NCBI GenBank assembly: GCA_016098155.1
Contig: JAAAJB010000326.1
Coordinates: forward strand, 1 to 40,819
Source of the DNA: Actinomortierella ambigua
Lineage: Eukaryota; Mortierellomycota; Mortierellomycetes; Mortierellales; Mortierellaceae
Direction of reading: 5' to 3'
Length of the DNA stretch: 40,819 nt
Position numbers and translations under genes: made by a program. Below are positions 18,040 to 29,799 of the stretch, one piece after another (the stretch's first letter is position 1; every line of letters starts with the position of its first letter). Below the pieces are notes generated by a model. It saw nothing but the letters and a program-made list of their open reading frames with translations. It was not told the DNA's origin and ran no database searches.

Positions 18040-21000
18040 ATGCCCCCGTACACAGTGGTAGCCAGCATGGATCAACAGCTGGCCCACAATTGGGGAAACC
18101 TGGCCTCTCCCCTTGCCAACATGCTGCCTTACAGCAACGCTTTGAGTGCAGAGGCGGCTGAGATGCTCAACGACATCATCCATCACTTCAATATCTGCCT
18201 GCAAGCCGAGGACTGGGCTCCCGGCGCCGCCTTTTGGGCCAAGCAGCTCAACAAATACCTCGATCTCAAGTACATCCTTCCGCTTGAGACTCGCGTGAGC
18301 TTTGCCAGAATCTTTTTTGAGCTTACCATCGCTCCTGGTATGGAGGCCTCTCTGGTCGAGCACTGGGCCCGATACTGCATGCGACTCATCAAGTACGTCA
18401 CTTGCGTAGCTTGCGCACTCTTGTTTTCTTTTTTTTTACTTTGAACTGGTTCTTTTTTATTATTATCATTTGTTCCATCCGAGCCATGGCTAATAACAAG
18501 TGGGTCGGTTATTTTTATTTCTGGCATTTCAAATGTCCAATAGGAAGAAGAAATTGATTGGTCCAAAGGACCTCACGCTTCCCTGGCGTCCACTCTATGA
18601 CCTGCTTGAGCGTGTACTCTTCACGAAAAACCGTCAGCGAGCTCTGCTTTCTGAATCGTATGCAATGTGCGGTGAACAACGACGTGAATAATGCCGTCGT
18701 TCGTGTACAGAATGCCCATCAACGTCGACGAGACTAAAGGGTTTAACACTGGCTGCCCTCCCCTTCTCATCCCTTTGATCATGCTATAGTAAGCGTATGA
18801 ATAGTGTCGTACAGCTCGTCGGCCATGCGCAAAGGTTCTTTCCGCAAACGGCATCGCGAGAGATCCTCGAAGAGTTTTTGCCACGATTCAGTACAGGCGA
18901 CCTTCCAGAACTGCTCAAGGCCCAATCCTACCTTTCCACATTCTTGCCAACGCACAATCTCCAAACAATGAAACCACAGGAATGGCTGCCCACTATCTTC
19001 AAGGTCTGGACGATGGTGATGCGCTCCAACGACTTTGATCGCAATTTCCTCTCCCTGATCGCCCGTACAGCCGAAGACAACGTAGGCACCTACCCGTTTT
19101 TCTCTCAAAGCCAGATCCGGGCTGTTTTCTCGGCAGGCATGCGTACCGTGGACCTTCCTGTCGGTAGTAACACTCGCTCCGCAGGCACAGTGGATGTAGA
19201 GATCGGAGCCTTGCACCGTGCCGTCGCTCGTCAAGATGTAAGAACCTACTATCTTAAAAGGATATCTGCGTTTTTTTTCTTCTCTTCTAGAAACCTGCAC
19301 TATATTGGAGCTGACATCCACAAAATTTTTTCCGCATATAGATTCGGCTTCGAATGTTTGCAAAGTTCATTGTCTACACGATCAACCCTCGTGCTGAGGC
19401 AGACAGCCCCGCAGATTCGTCCCTGGCCCACCTCAGCGACATGATCCAGGCCACCGAATCGTTCTACCACCCCTCGAATCTAGGAAATTGGACTGGCCCT
19501 TTGGCGTCGTTTGTTCAAACCTTGGCCTGGGAGTGGCTGAAGCGACTTAACGATGGTAAGATTCTCTGGTTTTATTCTATCTGTCCCTTTTCCAGGTTTT
19601 TTTTTCCTGCTCCTGCTTCTCATCCATCTTATGTATTGCGGAACAATAGAAAAAGAAGAGTCATGCAAGACTCCTCATGATCTTCGATTGACATCGGTGT
19701 TGTCTGACAAGTTTGTGGAGATCATCCGTGGCGTAACGTTCCTGCTCATGTTCTCCAAGGATCGGCAGTCTGTGTCGCATAGTCACGAAGCCCTCCGATT
19801 GTTGGCTTGGATTGCGCCTACCAAGGTGATTCCTGGTGTCTTGGAGCGAGCCTACCCATCCTTGGAATCCCTCACGGAATCCCATCGTACTACCAGTGTC
19901 ATCTCAGCCCTTGGAGCTCTCGCATTGCCCATGCTAAACCGCGACAACTTTCCCCAGGGTGGAAAGCATCTCGCGCCTTTGCTGCAGCTTACCATCCCAG
20001 GCATTGATCCCAATGATCCTGTCAAGTCCCTAGTCACCATGATGTTTGTTGCCTCTAGCATCATGACTGTTCCCGTCCATGACCTGTCGTCAGCCTCTGC
20101 TGGCGGATCCCCGATAGATTGGGGTGGCATGGAGGAAGAGTCGTTCGAGACAGGAGAGATGGTCGACATGGAGCTTGAAGATGCCAAGCGAAGAGCTTCC
20201 ACGATCGAATTCGAAGAATGGCTTGCCAAATTTCTACGTCGCATCATTGTCCTGGTAATTTGTTTAGGGCAGTTGTCCTGGCACGACGTTTGTTGGGTGC
20301 GCCATCATTGTCAACATATCCAATTTCTGACAGATATACCATCTTTACCCCTTGATAGTTTGAAAACTTTCCCGATGACAATATTGGCTCGGGCCGCGGA
20401 GCGATGGAAAAGTCTCTGCAGTCCACAGTCACTGTAAGTCCCTCATACCTTTCACGCCCTGCAGTTGGCTTTGTCTTCCTTGCATCAAAAAGTCGTTCTG
20501 GCATTATCTGACAGTCTCTTCTATGCTCTTTTCTAGTACACCTTTGACATCGTATTCAACAACCTGTCTCCCCAGCTGCGTGAGCGCGCTGCCAAGGCCA
20601 TGGTGGACTTTATTTCCGAGACACCTCTGACCAATGCCAGCAAGGCCACCTCGATGTTGATCTCGACCTGGGCTTCTACCTACCGAGAGGCATGCCTAGA
20701 GAAGATCTGGTCGATCTGCGAGCGTGAGATCCGTTCAGAGATTGAGCATGGCGCAAGCTCTATTCCCTCTGTCACCTATTCTGACATCCAGCGAGACAAG
20801 ACATTGTTCTTTTATCAGCAAGTCCTCAACAAGGCTGTCTCTAGTTCGGAGGTGCTCGGACACCGCCAGGAAATCATCTCGCTGGCGACATACGTGATTG
20901 ACAAGTGTCAAGGCCGCCGTGGATTCCAACTTGGCGCCAGGCTTCTTGGCTGCGCAATGAGCTCCTTGTTGTCCATCTGCCCTATCAACATGCGTGCCTA

Positions 21001-24000
21001 CGACTCTGAACAATTGAACGACTCAGGTACATTGGCTCCACACAAGACCCTTCCAGACATTGTAACATGAGGGTGCTGTATGAACCAATACTCATCATCC
21101 CATCTGTCTCTCTATCTCCTGTTAGCATGGATCACCGAGTCGCACAAATATTGGGGACAGATTGCAGAGCCCGGCGTCGACCAGATCGAATGGTTCATCC
21201 CCACAACGGAGCACATCGCCTATGCTCTGGAGCTGATGGACCTGTTCTTGGTTCCTGCCATCGCCAAAGCCCGAGATATCATGGCAAACTACAAACCCAC
21301 GAACGGTCATGGCAACGGCACGCATGTCTCGATCGAACTCTGTAAGACCCTGACCGTGCTCAAAGCCTTTGTGAAGACCATTATCAACCTGGTCGATGAC
21401 GATGGCGACAGCCCAATCTCAAAATCGCAGCCATTGGATGAGATTGGCTCCACCGCGCCAAACAAGCCTCTCGAGGTGATGTATCTGCTCAAGGACAAGG
21501 CCGACCCAAGGGCGATCAAGATGCGCAAGATTCGTAATGAGATTGGAGAAGTGCTTCACCAGCTTATGGCCTTCTTCAGTGAATCTCGCGAGGATGATGT
21601 CGAAAACATCAAGCTCCTTGTCAAGGTAAAAAAAAAATAATCGCATGTGTGTCGCAGCACACCATATTCTGATTTCTATGTCGATCAACTCACCATCCTT
21701 CCCCTTTATATTTTTTTCTTCCTCGTTCACAGACGACGGGAATCTTCATGTCAAACCGCGGCGTGGACCGCGCGGACGAAGACAGTCAGCGCCGAGGCTA
21801 CCTCTACCTGAAGCGGACGGTCGCGATGCCCGGCGACCGGAAGCTCATGTGCCGGATGCTGCGCCTCCGTCGTGCCTACACGCTTCACCTCCAGCGGCTC
21901 CGGCTCAACGCGGGCGGTCGACCCAAGACGGTCCTCCACGACATGCTTCTCGAAGACCTTGCCGAACTATCGCTCGGTCGGTACACCGAAGTGCGCAAGG
22001 CCGCGCAACAGGCGCTCATCAAGTCGATCAAGTGCTACCAGGGCGCCAAGGCCCTGGTCCTTCCCAGACTGCTCAAGGCTCTGGAGAGCGACAACCAGGA
22101 CAGTGACCGGATGAAGGGAGCCCTCTTCTTGCTGAGCACGCGGTCGTTGATACTACCCTTGTTGCGCGACTGGAAGTATGCGCCGGACTATATCACGCGG
22201 TTGATCAACGCCCATCATCAGGACAAGCCCAGCATCCAGCTACTGATCCGCAAGAACTTTATGGAGTACCTCACCAACATGACCAATCTCTCCCTGCGCG
22301 TGCTCGTCGGCACGACCTTGCTCCAGGCCCGGTCGCAGTTTGCGGCCGCACACCGCCTGGAGGCCGACCATAGCCATGAGGTGGCCAGCCGACTGGCGGC
22401 GAAGGTGAAGACGCGCCGCTTGAACGACATCAAGGCGCTGGACAACCTGTTGGTGTTCCTGACCGAGTCGGCGCGCAGCACGACCTTGCACTGGCGGTAC
22501 CAGACGATGGCGATCAGTGTGCTGGAGATCCTGAACCGTCCCGAGATTGCACCCTCGGCGGACCTGGCCGAGTACTACACACGGGCTGTGCTGTCCGAGA
22601 TGTCACCGATCCGTCGGATCGCGCTCTCGAGTCTGACGTCGATGATGACCCACATCAAGCTACGGTCGTTTGCTGGTGGGGACGTCTACAGTCTGATTGT
22701 GCGCAAGTCGAGCAACCCACTCCGTCGAACGGTGACGCTGCCAGAGACGTTGCCGGACGATTTCACGTGGGAGTATCTGAAAAAATCGGTGACCGAGATT
22801 GATTATGCGCATCCAGAGTCGTCCCTGCTCGACGACTCGGTAGCCACGGGCTGGTCGGTCTGGCCCAAGACCTTCAAGGCCTACCTACCGCGCGCGGACG
22901 ACTTTGAGTTTCCGGCCATCGAGGCCGATAGCCAGGGTGCGTATGCGATTCTCGATTCGACGTTTGGCCAACAAGCGTTCTGGGAGTCCCTTCTGGGCTT
23001 TATGTCGCAAGAGCCCGCGCGGGGTGAGGCCCACGATGTGTTTTCGAGCGAGCACGCTCGCCTTTTCAAATCCATCTTTGGGCTCTGGGAGGATCAGTTC
23101 CTCTTTGACCTCGTGGCGCCGATCGTGGAAAAAAAGTTGTGCCAACAATCGGACGACAAAAACTGTCAGCGGGCCGCGGCCGAATTCATGGCCGGTCTGA
23201 TCCGCGGTAGCAAGCACTGGCGCAAGGCCTCGTTGGACAAGATGTGGGGGTGGGCCATCCCGGTTCTGAAACGGACACTGCACAGCTGTACACCGGACGC
23301 GTTGGGCTATTGGGAACGGTTTGTGCACTATGCGTGTGCGCAACGTGACCCACGGCGGGTATTGCCGCTGATCACGTTGATCTTTGGCACGCCGTTGGAT
23401 ATTGAGTCGACGGCGGCGTTTAGCGAGGCCAAGAACTTGTTTTTCACAAACGCGGTCCGTGTTCGCTGTTCGTGGCGCATCTCGTCCTTGACTCCTTCGT
23501 TGCGTGAGACCTTGTTGGGACAGGTCGCTCACCCGTACAAGCAGGTGCGCGAGATCTTGGGTATTGTCTTGGATGGCCTGTTCCAGGATGCATTCCATCC
23601 TTCGTATAACAACGTTTCCGAGCTCCTCGAGGATCACCAGACCCATCAGCCGGAGAATGTCGAGTCGTCCAGACTCATGCTGGGTTTGGATGAGCGCCAT
23701 CGCCGACAGATTGCTGCGTTGAAGGAATCGTTGGAGAAGTGGCGCGCGGAGCGTGTGCCTTCGGCGCATGGGTCTTCGGCTTACTCCAATGCTGGCAAGA
23801 CAGGTAAAAAAAACAAGAACCATGACTGTTGATCGCAAAGAGTGGAAGGGTTTTAGCGATGGCGTGAGCGTGTGTTTTCTATGTTTGCTTGAGATGCTCT
23901 GACCTGTGGATGTCACTCTTAACACGGCGGTGCCTTTTTTTTTTTTTTTTTTTTTTTTGCATCTTCAGTTTTGTCGTGGATGAATGCGGCTCTCTCGGGT

Positions 24001-24954
24001 GCTCGAATCCAGGCGACGTACGGCCTGTTGTACCCGCTGTTCTCAGAGGTGCTCCAGATGCAAGACGTGGCGGATGACCAGGATCTACAGCAGCTGGCGA
24101 CGATTGTGTTGTGGAAGATGGCCAAGCTTGTCTTCCCACCAAGCTATGTGCCCGACTTGGTCGAGCTCTTCTGCAAGACCCTGAATGTGGCGACGACATC
24201 CAACTGGCATATCCGCAACAACCTCCTACCTGTGGTACAGATCTTCTTCTTCACCAACCTGTTCTCGATGCGAGTCGATATGATGGTTCAGGTCATGGAC
24301 GCTATCTCGGGCATGTTGCTCGATCCGCAGATTGAGGTAAGACTAGAGGAAGAAAGAATGAAAGAAGGTGGGGGGGGGAGAGAGGGAGAGAGAGAGATAG
24401 AGAAAGAGAGAGAAAGAGGTGAATGCTAATTGCCCCTTTTTTTTTGCACCACGCCATAGGTCCGACAACTGGCCGCCAAGACATTGGCAGGCATCGTGCG
24501 GTGCTCTCAGCGTGACGCCACACAAAAGCTAATTTCCAATTTTGAGACGCTGCTGTCAACGCCGCTCCCCTCGCGCAAGCGTGCCCGCGAAGCCAGGTCC
24601 ACGGAAAGCAGTAGTAGCTCTTCCAATGCCGTTGCTGCGGATGCTATTGGCAAGAAGGCCCCTCAGACCGAGGGCTACACCGATGCCGTCGTGAAACGCC
24701 ACGCAGGTGTCTTGGGTCTAGCAGCCTTGCTCGAAGCCTTCCCATACGAAGTACCCTCGTGGATGCCGTCGGTGATGGTCCGTCTGGCAGACTTTCAGGC
24801 AGACCCACCTCCCATCTCGACCACGGTCAAGAAGGCTTTTGCAGATTTCCGACGGACACATCAGGATACATGGCATGAGGATCAAAAGATGTTTGACTAT
24901 GACCAGCTCGAGGTCCTGTCCAACATGCTCATCTCACCAAGCTATTATGCTTAA
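18040..24954 (+). CDS. BLM10: Proteasome activator Blm10/PSME4 (PA200)
   Basis: Eleven exons: 18040-18392, 18544-18657, 18790-19237, 19342-19555, 19650-20254, 20359-20433, 20537-21026, 21126-21625, 21733-23803, 23969-24336, 24460-24954. They sum to 5733 nt (1910 residues), close to human PSME4 at about 1840. All junctions have GT-AG ends and matching phases. The protein is a long helical-repeat (HEAT-like) solenoid and ends in SPSYYA. The terminal Tyr-Tyr-Ala is the HbYX-type tail that docks in the alpha ring of the 20S proteasome and opens its gate. Known roles: ATP-independent activation of the 20S core, degradation of acetylated histones, and core-particle maturation. A Ser-rich loop ([18 protein letters not shown]) near the C-terminus may be disordered and could act as a nuclear signal. 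Exon 9 (2071 nt) is GC-rich and intron-free, unlike its neighbours. A poly(A) signal lies at 25052. Confidence 0.95.
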
Positions 24955-25051
24955 GGAACCAAGAAAAATAGAGGGGGTCCAGGGATGAATAGAAACGTGC
25001 ATCCCCTAGCAGCGAGAAAGGTTTTATCCAAGATACTATCAGTTTTTTTGT

Positions 25052-25057
25052 AATAAA
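25052..25057 (+). terminator. Poly(A) signal of BLM10
   Basis: AATAAA 98 bases after the BLM10 stop. BLM10 and the first subtilase converge with only 147 bp between their stop codons, so their 3' ends probably overlap or nearly touch. Confidence 0.6.
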
Positions 25058-25101
25058 GGAATACAGTTATTGCTCTATCCTATTCTAACATAGTATCACA
25101 T

Positions 25102-26620
25102 CTAAGCAAGATAGAGCAGAAGGTTGGGGGTGCCACGAAGTGGACCAGAGATCTTGCTGGGTGTGGCTGTCTGCTTCAGCTTGTTGTAGACCTGTGTGGT
25201 AGTGTGGAGGTTGCGATCCATGGACATGTACACAGCAGCGACACCTGAGAAAAAGGCGGGGAGTAGGAGAAACGACAAAGTCAACGATTGTTCTGGGGGG
25301 TGGGGCAAGTATACCATTGAGAAAAAAAATACATAAAGCGACTGGACAATGGAAACCCACCTGCAGCAAAAGGGCTGGCCAGAGAAGTACCAGATGCCGA
25401 AAAAAACGGGTCCGAGGATTTGAACCAAGCTCCATAAATATCCTCACCTATGGACAGTTGACAAGGACATAAAAAAACACGCGCGAGTTAGTGAGTCGAG
25501 ACAAAAAGTCACCAAAGAGGATACCGAAAACAAGGAACAAGACCTGTTGTTTCTGGTGGCCGTCTTAGCCAACAAAAAAGAAACTCGTACCAGGAGCAAT
25601 GAGATCGACACACTTGCCAAACGACGAAAATTCGGCAATAGTATCGTTGACATTCGAGGCCGCCACCGCGAAAGCAAGAGGGGCACCAGCGGGCGAATAG
25701 TCACAAGAGTTTGTCGCGGGATCATTGCCAGCAGCGACAAAGACGGGTATGTTTGCTTTCGCCAGGGCATCGACGGCAGCGTTCAACGCCTTGGAGTGTT
25801 CCGTACCCAGCGACATATTGACGATCGCACGCTTGCCGCGCGCATTCCGACGCACCCAGTTCAGGCCCGCGATAATGCCCGCTGTGGTTGCGTTGCCGGT
25901 CTTATCGATGACCTTGACATCCACCAACGACACCTTCTTGGCCACACCGGCAAGACGACCGCCCAGAACACTGGCCACATGCGTGCCATGACCATGCTCG
26001 TCCGTGTCTGGTGAACCCTTGATAAAGTTCTTGCCCAGACGGGCCCGACCTTCAAATTCAGAATTGTGCGTTTGAATGCCCGTGTCAACCACATATGCCG
26101 TAATACCAGCGCCGGCTTGCTTGGGGTACTTGTAGGTCGCGCAGCGTCGGTGGACACACTCGCTCTTCACCCTGTTGCGCTGCGTGATGCGCAAGTGGCC
26201 CCAGTTGGGGAGTTTCTCCCAGTTTCTGTTGAGAAGAGCAGGCCTGGCATCGGCAGCAACATCAGCAATGACCTTGAACGTGGCATCCTGCTCAATGTAG
26301 TCGACCTCGTCAAGGCCCAGGAGCTCCTGGAGGTCGTCGTCACCATCCTCGATGGTGAATCCGTTCAGCTCCTCAAGGCGCTCGGTGATCTTGGGTGGCC
26401 TGTGACCACCTTGGGAAGCGTTCAGGACACGAGTGCGGTGCAAGATCGTGCTGAACTTGGTCTCAAAGGAGTCGATCGCGGCAGTACCCTGCTTCAGCAT
26501 GACAATGTACTTGCCAGGGATGGGAGTGCCAACCTTGGGCTGGACAAAGACACCGGCGGCATCCACCGTGGATGAGACGGCCATGTAGGCAACAACAGCG
26601 AGAAGGCCGAGAAACTTCAT
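25102..26620 (-). CDS. Secreted subtilisin-like serine protease (S8A, proteinase K type), array member 1
   Basis: Exons 26620-25591, 25447-25361 and 25244-25102 give 1260 nt, or 419 residues. A signal peptide covers about 1-21. An I9-type inhibitory propeptide follows (GKYIVMLKQG at 37-45 through VDYIEQDATF near 106-115), then the peptidase. The catalytic set is Asp179 (VVDTGIQ), His211 (GHGTHVAS), oxyanion Asn299 (AAGND) and Ser365 (SGTSLASP, encoded by exon 2). The residue after Ser365 is Leu, where almost all subtilases have Met. Expected role: extracellular protein digestion after autocatalytic removal of the propeptide. Both introns are phase 1 and exon 2 is exactly 87 nt, as in members 2, 3 and 5. 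Promoter TATA at 26848. Confidence 0.93.
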
Positions 26621-26847
26621 GCTGACGGAGGGGAATAAGGAATCAGAAGCAGAGGGTAAAGAGCGGAATGGGAATCGTATTCTGGACTGAGTGTAGACTG
26701 CGTTGATGAAATGACTGGATAGCAAGAAGTAATAACCAAAAGGGCGTGTGAGGAATGAAGAATCTCTTGTTACTGAGAGAGGCTTCAAGAGAAGCGAGGA
26801 GAAGAGAGATGGTTGATGTAGAGAAGGACACCAAACTTTGACTACCA

Positions 26848-26854
26848 TTTTATA
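26848..26854 (-). promoter_or_regulatory. TATA box of subtilase 1
   Basis: TATAAAA on the minus strand, about 230 bases upstream of the ATG. The same element sits at a similar distance upstream of members 2, 3 and 5. Confidence 0.6.
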
Positions 26855-27465
26855 CGAAAAAAAAATGCGACCGAACTTGATTGGTCCAAGAAATGCGTGT
26901 TTAAAGCCTTGCGGCGCTCACAAATGGGCAAGTGGTCATTGGGGCTTTCGGTCCACAGCCTACAAAAATACCAAGCCGGGAATGTGTCCCGCTGCAACTC
27001 ACTGCACGCTATCAGATATCAGAGATATGACCCAAAACTACAGCCATCCGCAGCGCCATTGTGTGACACGAGCTATAGAGGAGCTTTCCTAGTAATCCCT
27101 ACCTGTTCCCAGGTTGAGTGGCTTGGTAAGGAATTGATCTCACCAGTGTTGGAGGGTGAGGGCTGCCTGCATGATGTGGAGACGGGCTATGTGACAACTT
27201 GGGCACTAAGCGCACATAGACAGGAAATCAACGAAACACACTGCTCAGGCGTTAGCCCACAGCGAGACTGGGCTCTGGAGAGAAAGGTGTCGTGTCCCCA
27301 AGCCACTCCAACTGGAAAAGAGTGTTAAACTGTTGCACCTACGAAGCTACGACGATTTACACCTTTCTCTCTTTAGACTCGAACAGGTATGTAAGACCCT
27401 CCTCTGCCCCCCCCCTTTTAGTTGTCACAGCTGGCAAGCGGTTACAATTTTTGGGATTTTCAAGT
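26855..27465. other. Upstream flank of subtilase 1, no supported gene
   Basis: About 26870-27060 is diverged but alignable with the flanks upstream of subtilases 2 and 3 (shared motifs around the GTTCAAAC and GTGCTCAC-like stretches). The rest, to 27465, has no recognised feature; short ORFs on the plus strand were not supported. Confidence 0.45.
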
Positions 27466-27600
27466 CCGCACACCTGTCCACAGACTGGTTCGCGCACCGG
27501 TCCACGAAACAGCACACGCTTACACACCGGTCCACGAAACAGCACACACCCCTCCACGCACCGGTCGTCGAAACAGCACACACTGGTTGGCCAAACAGCA
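27466..27600. repeat. Minisatellite upstream of the Gag-like gene, unit about 30-34 bp
   Basis: The element CACCGGTC followed by a CGAAACAGCACAC block recurs from 27495, 27525 and 27559, with weaker half-copies on either side (27466 and 27585). It lies about 300 bp upstream of the Gag-like ORF and could be part of its promoter or leader. Confidence 0.75.
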
Positions 27601-27906
27601 TCTCAACAAAGCAGTGCACGCTCGCGATACCCAACCCAATGCGCCACTGCCGCTGCTTCTCATCAACATTCTCACCCTCCTTTCTACCTCATCCGCATCC
27701 TTCGCTCAATCTCATCCCCAGTCCCCCTTCTCTCATCTCATCCATCGAGTCCATCCTTTAACAATGGAGAGAAATAAACATATTCCGTCGCAAATACAGT
27801 CTCGATTGTGGACTAACACCCGAGCAGCGTGTGAATTTCTTTTGAACCGGCCCCACTTCACATACTCCCCCCCCCCCAGTCGCGTTGAGTGAAGATCATC
27901 TCACAT

Positions 27907-29049
27907 ATGGAGACACTATTAGCAACAAAATTCGGGGGCTTCTCTCTGTATGAGATGATCCTGCTTAACGCTGCCCAAAGCTCTATCGACGATCTGCCGA
28001 GGTATCCATTCAAAGAGACGTTGACAACTAAGGAAGGAGGAGTCACCACCTCTACCTGGGGTCGCAACACAATGGATTGGAAAGCCTGGCTTGAGGCCGC
28101 CGACGATGCGAGTCTTCATCTTCCGGATCGCCTCCGAGCTGTGGCTGTCAGCTCCCGGCTGAACACTTCAAGTCGAGTTTGGTTTGAAGCTTGGTGGGAG
28201 GATACCCAAGCCCGCGGTCGAGTGTGGTGGTGGAGAGATTTCAGAGACGCCTTTGAGGAGGAACACAGCAAGGCGCGCACCTTTGATCGCGCTCTGGAAA
28301 TAATCCAGCGGGAGCCCCATGTCACAGATCAAGAGTCTGCCGCTGATTACCTCAAGCGAGTGGAGCGCGAGTTCCTCATGGTCCCGTGGGAGTCCTTCGA
28401 CCAGTTTCAGATTATGATTCCTCAGAATATTGAGGAGCGAATCGTGCGAGCTGTCATGCGCCACATGGAGGTCGCTCACCCAGTTCGTCGCGTCAATGGC
28501 ATCGATACTTGGGCCAAATTTGTCAACGAGGTCGAGAAAGCAACTGCCAAGCAAGCCCAACGAGATAGGACGAAGCAGATGAAGAAGGTTCAAAAGGATA
28601 AAGTCGAGGAGCCCGTCAAGGATTTCCAGCTTGGCAACCGAGTGATACCTGCTGCTACGTGGCAAGAGTTTGAACAAGATGTCGGCAAGGAGACGCTCAA
28701 GAAGATCGCCGAGGACGAAGGTGTAGCTGCTTTCACCGAGATGTTTGATTGGTGGACACTCATGGTCCAGGTTGGTTCGACCAAGCCCAAGATCAAACGT
28801 TCGATGGATAAGATGGCTAAGGAGTTTAGTCGTCGACGGATGGAATCGACGGAGCATACGGAGATTCCAAGGTCTCTCCCAGGAACAGTTGCCCCAACGT
28901 ACCAGCCGAGGCCGAAGATCTGCTTTCAATGCGGTGCCCCGGGTCACACTACTCGGCGCTGCCCCCTAGCCACTTGCTATCGATGTCGTGGTACAGGTCA
29001 TATTGCGAGAGATTGTTGGGTCGATCTGTCACCACCGTTGGAGCAGTAG
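27907..29049 (+). CDS. Gag-like protein with two CCHC zinc knuckles
   Basis: An intact single-exon ORF of 380 residues from the first ATG; the frame opens a little upstream but without an earlier ATG. The central part (about 60-220, Trp-rich, WKAWLEAADD then RVWWWRDFRDAF) resembles the capsid-like Gag region of Ty3/LTR elements. A Lys/Glu-rich helical stretch follows. Two CX2CX4HX4C knuckles (CFQCGAPGHTTRRC and CYRCRGTGHIARDC) lie near the C-terminus at about 339-352 and 357-370. Zinc knuckles of this type bind single-stranded nucleic acid. No protease, reverse transcriptase or integrase reading frame follows and no LTR was seen, so this is either the remnant of an element or a host-adopted Gag. 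It sits in the subtilase array in the opposite orientation. Confidence 0.75.
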   Translation: METLLATKFGGFSLYEMILLNAAQSSIDDLPRYPFKETLTTKEGGVTTSTWGRNTMDWKAWLEAADDASLHLPDRLRAVAVSSRLNTSSRVWFEAWWEDTQARGRVWWWRDFRDAFEEEHSKARTFDRALEIIQREPHVTDQESAADYLKRVEREFLMVPWESFDQFQIMIPQNIEERIVRAVMRHMEVAHPVRRVNGIDTWAKFVNEVEKATAKQAQRDRTKQMKKVQKDKVEEPVKDFQLGNRVIPAATWQEFEQDVGKETLKKIAEDEGVAAFTEMFDWWTLMVQVGSTKPKIKRSMDKMAKEFSRRRMESTEHTEIPRSLPGTVAPTYQPRPKICFQCGAPGHTTRRCPLATCYRCRGTGHIARDCWVDLSPPLEQ

Positions 29050-29799
29050 AGCGTAGGATTCGATGGAAATACAATTTAGGAATAAACACCCATTCTATCG
29101 CAGAGGATGTCAGAGACAATCCGACGTGAGCCCTGCAATCCCCCCCACCCCTCATTTTTTTCCCTTGACTCAGATTTTGAACGAGAGGGCGCGAGTGAGA
29201 GAGATAGGGCATTGCAACCACCCTGCACCTGAACACCCCGCCCTGATCTTTTTACCCAGCCACACTGAGTCGAGATCATAGCTATTGCTCGCCAGGCAGC
29301 CCGTGCCTCTCGTGCCTGTTGTAGAACGCATGGACATTTTTCCCATTTTCAGTATAGTTCGTGAAAGAAGAGGTATGACTGTCACTTGGCATTTTGCTCA
29401 CTGAACGCCAAGAGCCGATGCAAGTGCCTGTAGTGCCACCATTCCTCTCTTTCCTAGATTTCTCCAACTTAATTCCTTCGGGTGACATTTCACTCGCTCA
29501 AGTGTGACAACCTCTCTCGTTCCCACGATAACCACCTTTCGTCCACCAGCAAGTTTTGGTTTGCAAGAGAGTAACATTTCAATCCGTCTTCTCTTCAAAT
29601 CCATGCTATGATAGCCTGTGGATCGACAACTATGGGCACTGCCTTGCCTGTTTACATGAGGCCCCAAATCATACCTCGAGCTGATCACTTCATTTTGTTC
29701 TACTAAAACACCATGGTAATAATTTCCTTTATCGTAATTGGGGAGTGTTATAGAGGAGCACCCCGCTGGTCTGTATAACTACATGCGGACAAGCGCATC
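29050..29799. other. Intergenic between Gag-like gene and subtilase 2, no supported gene
   Basis: 750 bp with short ORFs on both strands only. No pol-like motif, LTR, or second Gag copy was recognised. Confidence 0.5.

Noticed and set aside
22885..23925. Minus-strand ORF of 346 residues antisense to BLM10
   Set aside because: It is a shadow of the GC-rich BLM10 exon 9; the plus-strand reading is clearly the conserved protein.
26897..27328. Plus-strand ORF of 143 residues upstream of subtilase 1
   Set aside because: Its first half lies in sequence homologous to the other subtilase promoter flanks, where the frame is not conserved, and no domain was recognised.
27388..27421. A donor-like CAGGTATGTAAG followed by a CCCTTTTAG acceptor-like site upstream of the Gag-like gene
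   Set aside because: The implied intron of about 33 nt is too short for this genome's introns; a more distant acceptor is possible but unsupported.
28168..28947. Minus-strand ORF of 259 residues antisense to the Gag-like gene
   Set aside because: It is a mirror of a coding exon with no motif of its own, while the plus strand carries zinc knuckles.
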